From Algoriphagus boseongensis (lineage in GTDB: Bacteria > Bacteroidota > Bacteroidia > Cytophagales > Cyclobacteriaceae), in the NCBI RefSeq assembly GCF_004362805.1, contig NZ_SNYF01000005.1, positions 1,078,797 to 1,142,796 of the forward strand: 64,000 nucleotides of DNA, given 5' to 3'. The first letter of the stretch is position 1. The number at the start of each line of letters is the position of its first letter. This document shows positions 9,022-16,234 of the stretch, piece after piece. Below the pieces are notes generated by a model. It was not told the DNA's origin and did not search any database. It saw only the letters and a list, made by a program, of their open reading frames with translations. A program made the translations under genes and the position numbers.

Positions 9022-9197
9022 TTTGAGGGTAATTGACAGTCTAAAATAACGCTAATACCTAGGTAAAAAAATTTTAAGGCTTGGGCAGGTCAATCCAAGA
9101 GAGGAATTCCACCTGAAATCCCTTCTATTTTCTAAGATTCGTGGCAATTTTTGACATTTTCTATATCTTAGATTCCAACTGAAATTTTTGAAAAAAC

Positions 9198-10928
9198 ATG
9201 AGTTCTATCGACCCTGCAATCCTTTCTAGAGCCCAAAGTTGGCTGGATGGAAATGTAGATGCTGAAACTAAAGTCAGCATCAAAAAATTAATCGCCGAAA
9301 ACCCCACTGAATTGGTGGATTCTTTTTACCAAGACCTTGAATTTGGCACCGGAGGACTTCGGGGCTTGATGGGAGTTGGTACCAACCGCATGAATGTGTA
9401 CACGGTAGGGATGGCTACCCAAGGCCTTGCAAACTACCTTCTTCAATGCTTTCCGGGCCAGGTAATTAAAGTTGCTATTACCCATGACAGTAGAATCAAT
9501 AATACGCTATTCGCTAAAACCACAGCTGATGTTTTAACAGCAAATGGGATCCAGGTTCTTTACTTCAGGGAAATGCGCCCTACTCCTATGCTTTCATTTG
9601 CAGTTCGCTATTTCGGTTGCAAATCAGGCGTAATGATTACTGCTTCCCACAATCCTAAAGAATACAACGGATATAAAGCTTACTGGGAAGATGGAGCTCA
9701 GGTGGTAGCCCCTCACGACACTAACATTATCAAAGAGGTCCAGAAAATTACCTCTTTCGACCAAGTGAACTGGAATAAGGACGATTCCTTAATTCATTAT
9801 ATCGAGTCAAATTTTGATCAAATTTATCTGGACAAGGTTAGGGAATTAAGTCTTTCAAAATCTGAAATCGAAGCCCAGAAATCCATGCCGATAGTTTTTT
9901 CTCCTATCCATGGAGCCTCAGGCAAAATGGTACCCGCGGCATTAAAGACTTTCGGCTTTGATAATGTCCATGTCGTAAAAGAGCAAATCGAGCCTGACGG
10001 AACTTTCCCAACAGTTATTTACCCCAATCCAGAAGAAGCTGAGGCTTTGACCCTGTCTATTGAATTGGGTAAAAAAGTTGGTGCTGAGTTGGTTTTGGCC
10101 TGCGATCCGGATGGGGATCGATATGCTGCTGTGGTTCCTAATGAAAAGGGTGAATTTGAATTATTGAATGGAAATCAAACGGGCACCTTGTTGACCTATT
10201 ATTTGCTGTCTAAGTGGAAGGAATCCGGAAAATTGAATGGAAAGCAATTCATGGTCAATACCATTGTGACCACAGAATTGATCAATGAAATTGCTGCTGG
10301 TTTTGGAGTAAAGTGTTTCAATGTACTTACCGGCTTCAAGAACATAGCTGCTATTATAAGAGACTTGGAAGGAAAAGAGAAGTTTATTGGAGGCGGTGAA
10401 GAATCTTATGGCTATTTGGTTGGGGATTTTGTCAGGGATAAAGACGGAGTCAGCGCCTGCGCAATGGTAGCAGAGGTTGTTGCTTACTACAAAACCAAAG
10501 GCAAAAATGTATTCCAAGTTTTGGCAGAAATCTACAGCCAATTCGGTTTTTACAAGGAATCCTTGATTTCAGTTACCAAAAAAGGAAAAGACGGAGCCGA
10601 ACAAATCCAAAAATTGATGGCAGACTTCCGTACTAATCCACCTAAAGAAATGAACGGTTCTGAGGTGGTAAAGATCATCGATGTGAAGAACTCAACCGTT
10701 ACCCATGTTAAAACTGGCCAAGTTGAAAAGCTGGATATGGATAAGTCGAATGTAATGCAGTTTTATTTGGCTGATGGAAGTAAAATTTCAGCGCGTCCTT
10801 CAGGTACAGAGCCAAAAATAAAATATTACTTCTCCGTACATGCTCCCATCGCTGATCCAAAAGAATACCGAAAGGTGGAAGCAGAATTAGTAGAAAAATT
10901 AGATGGATTGAGAGCTTACTTTAGCTAA
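9198..10928 (+). CDS. Phosphoglucomutase/phosphomannomutase family (phosphohexomutase)
   Basis: A 576-residue cytosolic alpha-D-phosphohexomutase that interconverts hexose 1- and 6-phosphates. The four domains are recognisable: the active-site phosphoserine loop ITASHNPKEYNGYK with Ser at about residue 150, the magnesium loop CDPDGDRYAA at about 303, the sugar-specificity loop GGGEESYGYLVGD, and the phosphate-binding loop RPSGTEPKIKYY near the C terminus. Length and loop sequences fit the PgcA/PGM2-like group more than the 450-residue bacterial PMM/PGM. It is monocistronic, with its own terminator. It would feed glycogen, cell-wall or sugar-nucleotide synthesis. Confidence 0.95.
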   Translation: MSSIDPAILSRAQSWLDGNVDAETKVSIKKLIAENPTELVDSFYQDLEFGTGGLRGLMGVGTNRMNVYTVGMATQGLANYLLQCFPGQVIKVAITHDSRINNTLFAKTTADVLTANGIQVLYFREMRPTPMLSFAVRYFGCKSGVMITASHNPKEYNGYKAYWEDGAQVVAPHDTNIIKEVQKITSFDQVNWNKDDSLIHYIESNFDQIYLDKVRELSLSKSEIEAQKSMPIVFSPIHGASGKMVPAALKTFGFDNVHVVKEQIEPDGTFPTVIYPNPEEAEALTLSIELGKKVGAELVLACDPDGDRYAAVVPNEKGEFELLNGNQTGTLLTYYLLSKWKESGKLNGKQFMVNTIVTTELINEIAAGFGVKCFNVLTGFKNIAAIIRDLEGKEKFIGGGEESYGYLVGDFVRDKDGVSACAMVAEVVAYYKTKGKNVFQVLAEIYSQFGFYKESLISVTKKGKDGAEQIQKLMADFRTNPPKEMNGSEVVKIIDVKNSTVTHVKTGQVEKLDMDKSNVMQFYLADGSKISARPSGTEPKIKYYFSVHAPIADPKEYRKVEAELVEKLDGLRAYFS

Positions 10929-10942
10929 AGAATCCAAATCCT

Positions 10943-10970
10943 AAAAAAGCGCCAAATGGCGCTTTTTTTA
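10943..10970. terminator. Bidirectional terminator between phosphohexomutase and AspA-like genes
   Basis: Perfect 12-bp stem AAAAAAGCGCCA / TGGCGCTTTTTT with a 2-base loop. The minus-strand stop codon (TAA at 10970-10968) falls at its edge. Confidence 0.88.
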
Positions 10971-11912
10971 TTCCTTCCCGAGATGGATTACCGCATCTCC
11001 TACATTGATTACCGGATTGTTATTGAGACCAATGACATGCCCATTGGTAGCTGCTTTTATTGGAACTACCACCTGCCCATAAGGATCCGAGATTCTGGCA
11101 ATGATTTCACCCTTTCTCACAAAATCCCCTAGCCGAACTGAGGAATAAAAGATCCCTGAAGCTTTAGCTCTGGTCCATTCACTTTCTTTCAACACAACAG
11201 TGTCTTTTGAAGCCTGGTCAAAATCAATCATGCCTAAATGATGAAGCAGCCTTTTTGTTCCAGTAATTCCTTCTTCAATAGCATAATTATCCAGCCGCAT
11301 GGATTCTCCTCCTTCATAGACTAATAAGTGCTTCTTGGCATTGAAGGCAGTTTTCCTGAATGACTTTTCAATATGCTTTGAATTGACAACAAAATGAGTC
11401 CCAAAGGCCTTAGCTAACTCCAGAGCAGCCTTATCCTTGAAATCCACCCGAATCTGGGGATGATTGGACAGCATCCTTCCACCTGTATGAAAATCAATTC
11501 CAAAGTCAATCTGTGGAATTATTTCAGAACTCATGATATATGCAATCCTTGAGGCTAAAGAACCCTTTTTATTTCCTGGAAAACTTCGGTTGAGATCTCT
11601 ACCATCAGGGAAGGTTCGGCTATTTGAAAGGAACCCGTAGATATTTACCAAGGGAATTATAATCAATGTTCCTTTCAATAAGGTAAGCCCACTATCGAAT
11701 TCTTCCAGGATTTTTTTAGCCGTGACTACCCCATTTATTTCGTCTCCATGAACGCCTCCTGAGATCAAAATCACAGGTCCATCCTCCTTTGATGACCTGA
11801 TAAATATGGGCAAATCAATAAGCGTGTGGGTAGGAAGTTTGGCAATTGGTAATTCAATATTTACAGCCTGACCAGGTCGGACACGAACTCCGTTTATCTG
11901 AACTTCTCTCAT
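10968..11912 (-). CDS. Succinylglutamate desuccinylase/aspartoacylase family protein
   Basis: A 314-residue zinc carboxypeptidase-like (M14/AspA) deacylase. The zinc ligands appear in GGVHGDEINGV (HxxE) and in IDFHTGGR further on. RDLNRSFPG carries the substrate-binding Arg residues of the family. The C-terminal third (GIFYSSVRLGDFVRKGEIIARISDPYG) looks like a biotinyl-lipoyl-type barrel found in many AstE/AspA-like proteins. Known members cleave N-acyl amino acids, and the exact substrate here is unclear. It is monocistronic, convergent with the phosphohexomutase gene, and shares a short 5' region with murB. Confidence 0.88.
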   Translation of the reverse strand: MREVQINGVRVRPGQAVNIELPIAKLPTHTLIDLPIFIRSSKEDGPVILISGGVHGDEINGVVTAKKILEEFDSGLTLLKGTLIIIPLVNIYGFLSNSRTFPDGRDLNRSFPGNKKGSLASRIAYIMSSEIIPQIDFGIDFHTGGRMLSNHPQIRVDFKDKAALELAKAFGTHFVVNSKHIEKSFRKTAFNAKKHLLVYEGGESMRLDNYAIEEGITGTKRLLHHLGMIDFDQASKDTVVLKESEWTRAKASGIFYSSVRLGDFVRKGEIIARISDPYGQVVVPIKAATNGHVIGLNNNPVINVGDAVIHLGKE

Positions 11913-11989
11913 GAATTCAAGACGAGGGACATAATTTTAATTTCAGTTTGCCCATTTTCTTGTTTATTTCGCATCAGAAGACTGGGCCC

Positions 11990-13003
11990 ATGAATATACA
12001 AGAAAACATTTCCCTTAAATCATTCAATACTTTTGGAATTGATCAAAAGGCCAGATTTTTTTCCTCCGCAAAAACACTTGAAGATTTGAAAGCAGCTCTT
12101 ACCTGGGCAAAATCCCAGAATCTGGAGGTTTTGGTTTTAGGAGGTGGAAGTAATATTCTTTTGACTAAGGATTTTCCTGGACTGGTTTTGAAAGTCGAAT
12201 TAAAAGGGATTCAAGTTGTTTCTGAATCTGAGGAAGAGATTTTAGTACAAGTTGGGGCCGGAGAAATCTGGCATGAATGGGTTATGTATTCCATTTCAAA
12301 GGGTTGGGCTGGACTGGAGAATTTATCTTTAATCCCAGGAACTGTGGGAGCTTCCCCAATGCAAAATATTGGAGCCTACGGGGTAGAAATTCAGGAAGTT
12401 TTCCAAAGTCTTCAAGCTTTGGAAAGAAATTCTCTTGAAATCCATTCTTTTGATTCCAAAGCTTGCAAATTCGGCTATCGGGAAAGTGTATTCAAACATG
12501 AATTAAAAGACAGGTACATTATCACTTCGGTGACTTTTAAACTGAATAAAACACCCAAATTTCACATTGAATACGGGGCTATTAAGGAAACTCTAGCCGA
12601 GAAAGGTATTCAGGAATTAAGCATTAAGGCCGTTAGCGAGGCTGTAATCCAAATCAGAGAATCAAAACTCCCCGACCCGAAAAAAATCGGAAATGCTGGG
12701 TCATTTTTTAAAAACCCAACTATACCAATTGCTCAATACGAAAAGCTGAAAATTCAATTTCCAGAAATCCCAGGATATCCAAACGAGGAAGGTATTAAAG
12801 TTCCCGCAGGGTGGTTAATTGAAAAGGCAGGATGGAAAGGAGTCCGTCTTGGCGATATCGGAGTTCATGAAAAACAAGCCTTGGTATTGGTAAACTATGG
12901 CAATGGAATAGGAAAAGAAATCATGGATCTCTCAGAAAAAATCCAAAAGTCTATCTTAGAAAAGTTTGGAATAGCTTTAAATCCAGAGGTGAATTTCATT
13001 TAA
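11990..13003 (+). CDS. murB: UDP-N-acetylenolpyruvoylglucosamine reductase
   Basis: A 337-residue FAD enzyme that reduces UDP-GlcNAc-enolpyruvate to UDP-MurNAc in peptidoglycan synthesis. I start it at ATG 11990 (MNIQENISLKSFNTFGI). The frame opens 14 codons earlier, but those residues do not belong to the family. Visible features are the FAD site VLGGGSNILLT, LSLIPGTVGASPMQNIGAYGVEI, the FGYRESVFK segment, the catalytic region NAGSFFKNP (Ser as proton donor), and the C terminus LNPEVNFI. The length and extra loop fit type I (E. coli-like) MurB. It ends convergently with the dCMP deaminase gene, and the two stops share TTAA. Confidence 0.96.
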   Translation: MNIQENISLKSFNTFGIDQKARFFSSAKTLEDLKAALTWAKSQNLEVLVLGGGSNILLTKDFPGLVLKVELKGIQVVSESEEEILVQVGAGEIWHEWVMYSISKGWAGLENLSLIPGTVGASPMQNIGAYGVEIQEVFQSLQALERNSLEIHSFDSKACKFGYRESVFKHELKDRYIITSVTFKLNKTPKFHIEYGAIKETLAEKGIQELSIKAVSEAVIQIRESKLPDPKKIGNAGSFFKNPTIPIAQYEKLKIQFPEIPGYPNEEGIKVPAGWLIEKAGWKGVRLGDIGVHEKQALVLVNYGNGIGKEIMDLSEKIQKSILEKFGIALNPEVNFI

Positions 13004-13482
13004 ATCAAAGAGTCCTGAACCACTAACTCTTTGGAGTATCGGTCTACTTTAACTCCGAATTTTTTCAAGAAATCCACCCCCTCATCGCTTCCGATTCCTT
13101 TATACTCAGCATAGGAAAATAGGTAAACAACCTTCGAAATTCCCATTGAAAATATAATTCTTGCGCAAGGAAGACAGGGTGCTAGAGTTACATAAAGCGT
13201 AGAACCATCAACTGAGGTATTGTTTTTAACGGCATAAAGAATAGCGTTTTGCTCAGCATGTAGAGCCAAGGAACAACTTCCTTTGGAATCCCTTGCACAT
13301 CCATGTTCAGGAAATTCGACATCACAGTTATGAGTTCCTGCAGGTGGACCATTATACCCGATGGAAATAATTCGGGTGTCTTTTGTCAATACAGCACCTA
13401 CGTGTTTTTTTATGCAATGGGAACGCTTGGCAAGATTTACCGCCAATTCCATGAAAATATCGTCAAAATCAGGTCTACTCAT
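13000..13482 (-). CDS. dCMP deaminase family protein
   Basis: 160 residues of the cytidine/deoxycytidylate deaminase superfamily. Zinc site: HAEQNAIL (His ligand plus the catalytic Glu), then APCLPCARIIF (PCxxC, two Cys ligands). The N-terminal insert with HNCDVEFPEHGCARDSKGSC supplies the additional Cys/His residues seen in dCMP deaminases of the ComEB/Dcd1 type. The predicted reaction is dCMP to dUMP, feeding thymidylate synthesis. A good promoter-like sequence precedes it (13496-13523). It overlaps the murB stop by 4 bases in convergent orientation, with no terminator between them. Confidence 0.92.
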   Translation of the reverse strand: MSRPDFDDIFMELAVNLAKRSHCIKKHVGAVLTKDTRIISIGYNGPPAGTHNCDVEFPEHGCARDSKGSCSLALHAEQNAILYAVKNNTSVDGSTLYVTLAPCLPCARIIFSMGISKVVYLFSYAEYKGIGSDEGVDFLKKFGVKVDRYSKELVVQDSLI

Positions 13483-13495
13483 AATCGTGTTTTGT

Positions 13496-13523
13496 CAAAA
13501 ATAGTATTCCTTACCTAAGGCAA
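13496..13523 (-). promoter_or_regulatory. Promoter-like TTG-N17-TATTTTTG upstream of dCMP deaminase gene
   Basis: Read on the minus strand: TTG at 13523-13521, 17-base spacer, then TATTTTTG (13503-13496), an exact TAnnTTTG match. The start codon follows within about 14 bases. Confidence 0.5.
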
Positions 13524-13613
13524 GAAATTCTTGTTACTATTCCTTCTATTTTTTCGTTCAGAAAGAAAAATTAAATTCATTCCTGAAGTCTGACTTCCGT
13601 ATTTATCACCCCT

Positions 13614-14192
13614 ATGAAATGTAATTCTAGATTCGGCATTCTACTAGTACTCGTGGCCTTTCTTAATTCATGTAGCTCTATAGAAGTTTTTAAAGAAAAC
13701 TCTGAAATCCCAATTGCAAAGCCTTATCAATCCTTTGTAATTGTAAACAAGGAACTCGAAATGCAGGGGTTCGAAGATAAGTTTATTGATGAATTGGTAA
13801 AGGAGGAACTTCAAGCCCGGCTTGAAGCAGCTGGAATGGTGTACGATAGGGAAAGGCCTGACGTCGTTATTCGATTTCATTCCAATGAAGATTCTAGGCA
13901 ACGGGAAGTAGTAAATTATAGAAATCCTTATCCTTACTGGGGATACAGGATCTATGACCCATTTTTATACAATCCTTATAGTAGTTTTAATCAGCCTAGA
14001 ATTAGTACTTCAAATTATGAATTGCTTCAAGTCATTGTAGATTTCATTGATCCGGAGAAAGATAAATACTTAATGACCTTAACTTCGGTTACTGAGGTTT
14101 CTAATCCAAAATCCCTAAAAACCAAAGTCCTAAAGTCACTCGAAAAAGTTACTGATACATTTCTAACCCTTAATAAAATCCAAAATGACTGA
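13614..14192 (+). CDS. DUF4136-like lipoprotein
   Basis: 192 residues, with a lipoprotein signal ending in the lipobox FLNSC (Cys at residue 20). The mature part has the DUF4136 pattern: an FVIVNKELEMQG strand, a long helix KFIDELVKEELQARLEAAGMVYDRERPDVVIRF, then a Tyr/Pro/Asn-rich loop (YRNPYPYWGYRIYDPF) and a final strand-helix unit. It is probably anchored in the outer-membrane inner leaflet. The function is unknown. It overlaps the following gene by 8 bases, so the two are translationally linked. Confidence 0.78.
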   Translation: MKCNSRFGILLVLVAFLNSCSSIEVFKENSEIPIAKPYQSFVIVNKELEMQGFEDKFIDELVKEELQARLEAAGMVYDRERPDVVIRFHSNEDSRQREVVNYRNPYPYWGYRIYDPFLYNPYSSFNQPRISTSNYELLQVIVDFIDPEKDKYLMTLTSVTEVSNPKSLKTKVLKSLEKVTDTFLTLNKIQND

Positions 14193-14517
14193 CTCAAAAA
14201 AACACCAATCGCTTAAGGAGTTTTACCCCTATTATTTAGAAGAGCACCAAGATACCACTTGTAGGATTCTCCATTTTATAGGAACTGGTTTGATTTTCGT
14301 AATTCTCATCTATGCTATTGCTACGGGGAATTATAGTTGGTTAATTTCTATACCCTTTGTGGGCTATGGATTTGCCTGGGTTGGTCACTTTTTCTTTGAG
14401 AAAAATAAGCCCGCAACCTTTCAGTATCCCCTTTACAGTCTTGCCTCAGATTTTAAAATGTTCTTCGATTTGCTCAGAAACAAAGAAAAGTTCAACCCCA
14501 AAGCCAATATTCATTGA
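14185..14517 (+). CDS. Mpo1-like (DUF962) membrane protein
   Basis: A 110-residue protein with two transmembrane helices (about residues 30-48 and 53-72). It has the Mpo1/YGL010w motifs: YYLEEHQDTTCRILHFIGT at the start of helix 1 and FAWVGHFFFEKNKPATF after helix 2. The conserved His residues correspond to the iron ligands of yeast Mpo1, a 2-hydroxy-fatty-acid dioxygenase. Bacterial members are usually annotated DUF962, and the lipid alpha-oxidation role is inference by homology. It is co-transcribed with the preceding lipoprotein gene (8-base overlap). Confidence 0.88.
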   Translation: MTDSKKHQSLKEFYPYYLEEHQDTTCRILHFIGTGLIFVILIYAIATGNYSWLISIPFVGYGFAWVGHFFFEKNKPATFQYPLYSLASDFKMFFDLLRNKEKFNPKANIH

Positions 14518-14544
14518 ATAAGTACAATTTTTTTGGCAAAGTAT

Positions 14545-14574
14545 TTGTCAATTCGGAATAACATGATAATTTTG
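14545..14574 (+). promoter_or_regulatory. Strong promoter match upstream of the response regulator
   Basis: TTG (14545-14547, within TTTG), a 19-base spacer, then TAATTTTG (14567-14574). Both boxes and the spacing match the Bacteroidota sigma-A consensus. The leader would be about 35-40 bases. Confidence 0.62.
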
Positions 14575-14616
14575 AATAATTATTAATGCATTTCGACTCC
14601 AAATTTTTGCATTTTG

Positions 14617-14973
14617 ATGTTGACAATAGTTCTCATAGACGATGACCCAATAAGCACATTTGTGACGGAGAAGCTTATTTCCAAAAATGTGAAGGAACCT
14701 TGTCAGTTCTTTAAGTATCAAAGCGCCAAAAGAGCCCTTGAGGAGATTACTGATATTAATCCTAATTATTTGTTTCTCGACCTTAATATGCCAGAAATGA
14801 CAGGTTGGGATTTTTTGGATAATTTTCATCCTGAAAATAATCAAGCCCAGATTTACATTTTGAGCAGCTCGGTAGACGAGAGAGATATCAACAAAGCAAG
14901 CCAATACCAAATAGTCAAGGATTATTTATCAAAACCTTTGATAAAGAAGTATATCCAAACAATATTCAACTGA
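14617..14973 (+). CDS. Single-domain response regulator (CheY-like receiver)
   Basis: A 118-residue receiver domain with no output domain, starting at ATG 14617 (an in-frame TTG lies one codon earlier). It has the acidic pocket IDDDP, the phospho-acceptor Asp in LFLDLNMPEMTGWDFL at about residue 54, the switch Ser/Thr in ILSSSVD, and the conserved Lys in YLSKPL. No kinase is adjacent. Such orphan receivers act by protein-protein contact in phosphorelays. It is monocistronic, with its own promoter match and terminator. Confidence 0.93.
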   Translation: MLTIVLIDDDPISTFVTEKLISKNVKEPCQFFKYQSAKRALEEITDINPNYLFLDLNMPEMTGWDFLDNFHPENNQAQIYILSSSVDERDINKASQYQIVKDYLSKPLIKKYIQTIFN

Positions 14974-14992
14974 CTCTCTGGTCAGTTTTTTT
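14968..14992 (+). terminator. Terminator after response regulator
   Basis: AACTGAC, loop TCTCTG, GTCAGTT, then a T run. The stem includes the stop codon. Confidence 0.8.
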
Positions 14993-15297
14993 TTGCCCCC
15001 ACCCCATTTCAAAAAGAAATTAGAAAGACATTTATCAAGTGCATTAATAGGTCAATGAAAGACTGAATTGAATTCCATTTTATTGATTATAACAGGAAAC
15101 TTTTTCAATTAAAAAGGTAAAATCTTTGGAATAAGATTATTTCATAAATAAAAACTTGTGGTAAATTGGATTAGAACAAAGGCAAAGAACGAAGATTCTA
15201 AAAACTGAAAAAAAATTAAAGACCTCTGTATTGATGGAATTAAATTTTTGCCTTATTTCGTACCGTTCAATCATTAAAACCCTTTAAAAAACAAACT
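14993..15297. other. Non-coding stretch before the acidic mini-gene
   Basis: About 300 AT-rich bases with no gene I can support on either strand. A weak promoter-like pair, TTG (15231-15233), N19, TTATTTCG (15253-15260, two mismatches to TAnnTTTG), lies about 38 bases before the acidic gene. No other structure was seen. Confidence 0.4.
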
Positions 15298-15498
15298 ATG
15301 GAGGATTTTGAAGAAGATTTCGACGAAATAGACGACTTCGAAGAAGAGGATGAATTTGAAGATGATTTCGAGGACGAGTATGATCTCGAGGAAGAAAACG
15401 AATTCGTCGATGACAACTTTGTGGACTTCGATGAGGAGGAAGAAGATTTCGAGGATGATGACTTCGAAGAAGAAGATGATTTTGATGATTTAGATTAA
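15298..15498 (+). CDS. Extremely acidic Asp/Glu/Phe-rich mini-protein, function unknown
   Basis: A 66-residue protein made of 23 Asp, 23 Glu and 11 Phe plus a few Leu, Val, Ile, Asn and one Tyr. It has no Lys, Arg or His at all. Phe recurs every 3-7 residues in the acidic sea (EDFEEDFDE, DDFEDEYD, EEDFEDDDFEEED). Both codons are used for each of Asp, Glu and Phe, so the peptide is not a by-product of one exact DNA repeat. The ATG follows an A-rich leader typical of this genome. No signal peptide or known domain is present. It is probably intrinsically disordered. A nucleic-acid-mimic, chaperone-like or cation-buffering role would be speculation. It may share a transcript with the next small gene. 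Confidence 0.72.
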   Translation: MEDFEEDFDEIDDFEEEDEFEDDFEDEYDLEEENEFVDDNFVDFDEEEEDFEDDDFEEEDDFDDLD

Positions 15499-15588
15499 AA
15501 TCTTCCGGTAAAGATTCGGGACTGATCTTTGGTTATTTCCATAGTCAGATTTATCTTCGCCCATCTTCTGAAATTCAAAGCAAACATC

Positions 15589-15738
15589 ATGATTCTACTA
15601 GATATTTTCAGCTCACCAATTATGTCAGGAGCTCAACTGTTCCTATTAATTGTGTGTATTCTTATCGGACTAGGAGCTGGTCTTTCAGCCTACGATGCTA
15701 GAAAGACATTCTCTAAGAAAAAGAAAGCTGAACATTAA
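15589..15738 (+). CDS. Small single-pass membrane protein
   Basis: 49 residues from ATG 15589; the frame opens 20 codons earlier with TTG, but ATG is the more likely start. One hydrophobic helix (about residues 12-33, AQLFLLIVCILIGLGAGLSAY) is followed by a basic tail DARKTFSKKKKAEH, giving an N-out/C-in topology by the positive-inside rule. The family is not recognised. It follows the acidic mini-gene after 90 bases and ends before a terminator. The pairing of a polyacidic protein with a Lys-tailed membrane peptide is worth noting but unproven. Confidence 0.6.
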   Translation: MILLDIFSSPIMSGAQLFLLIVCILIGLGAGLSAYDARKTFSKKKKAEH

Positions 15739-15756
15739 TTAATTGATATTCAATCG

Positions 15757-15782
15757 AAAAGGAGGTTTTACCTCCTTTTTTT
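15757..15782 (+). terminator. Terminator after the small membrane protein gene
   Basis: AAAAGGAGG, loop TTTTA, CCTCCTTTT plus more T. It lies just before the start of the DUF6526 gene. Confidence 0.8.
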
Positions 15783-15796
15783 TTACCCCATTTATC

Positions 15797-16234
15797 ATGA
15801 AAAAGCAAAACTTCAAGAACCACGTAAGGTATTATCCTTTCCATCATTTCATCCTCACTCCACTTACCTTGATTTATTTGGGATGGACAATTTATAATTG
15901 GGACTTTTCGACCTCACAAGGTCTTTGGGATGGAGTTTATAATTTGATTGGAGCTATCATATTGGTTTTACTGCCTTTTTTGGCAAGGATTTATGCCCTA
16001 AATCTTCAAAATCGAATTATTCTTGGTGAAATAAGAATGAGATATTTCCACTTGACAGGAGAATCCTTTGAAAAACTTGAAAATCAATTAAAAATGGGAC
16101 AAATCGTGGCTCTCAGATTTGCAAGTGACAGTGAACTTCTCGGGCTAATTGAAAAAGCAATCAGTAAAAAACTTTCTCCAAAAGATATCAAATCAAGTAT
16201 TCAAGACTGGAAAGGAGATTACAGAAGGGTTTAA
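15797..16234 (+). CDS. DUF6526-like membrane protein
   Basis: 145 residues from ATG 15797. Codons upstream in the same frame run through the preceding terminator and are rejected. The N terminus MKKQNFKNHVRYYPFHHFIL is followed by two helices (about residues 22-40 and 52-75), then a cytosolic helical part with RYFHLTGE and LGLIEKAISKKLSPKDIKSSIQDW. This matches my recollection of DUF6526 proteins of Bacteroidota and Firmicutes. The function is unknown. It ends convergently with the glycerate kinase gene, and the two stop codons share the tetranucleotide TTAA. Confidence 0.78.
   Translation: MKKQNFKNHVRYYPFHHFILTPLTLIYLGWTIYNWDFSTSQGLWDGVYNLIGAIILVLLPFLARIYALNLQNRIILGEIRMRYFHLTGESFEKLENQLKMGQIVALRFASDSELLGLIEKAISKKLSPKDIKSSIQDWKGDYRRV

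Noticed and set aside
10161..10541. 126-codon minus-strand open frame
   Set aside because: It is antisense to the conserved GGGEESYGYLVGD region of the phosphohexomutase.
15298..15498. Idea that the acidic ORF is just a translated simple DNA repeat
   Set aside because: GAA/GAG, GAT/GAC and TTC/TTT are freely mixed, and no exact tandem unit is present, so protein-level selection is more likely.
15743..15796. Extra N-terminal 18 codons of the DUF6526 gene
   Set aside because: They are read through the terminator hairpin of the preceding gene; the ATG at 15797 gives the normal N terminus.
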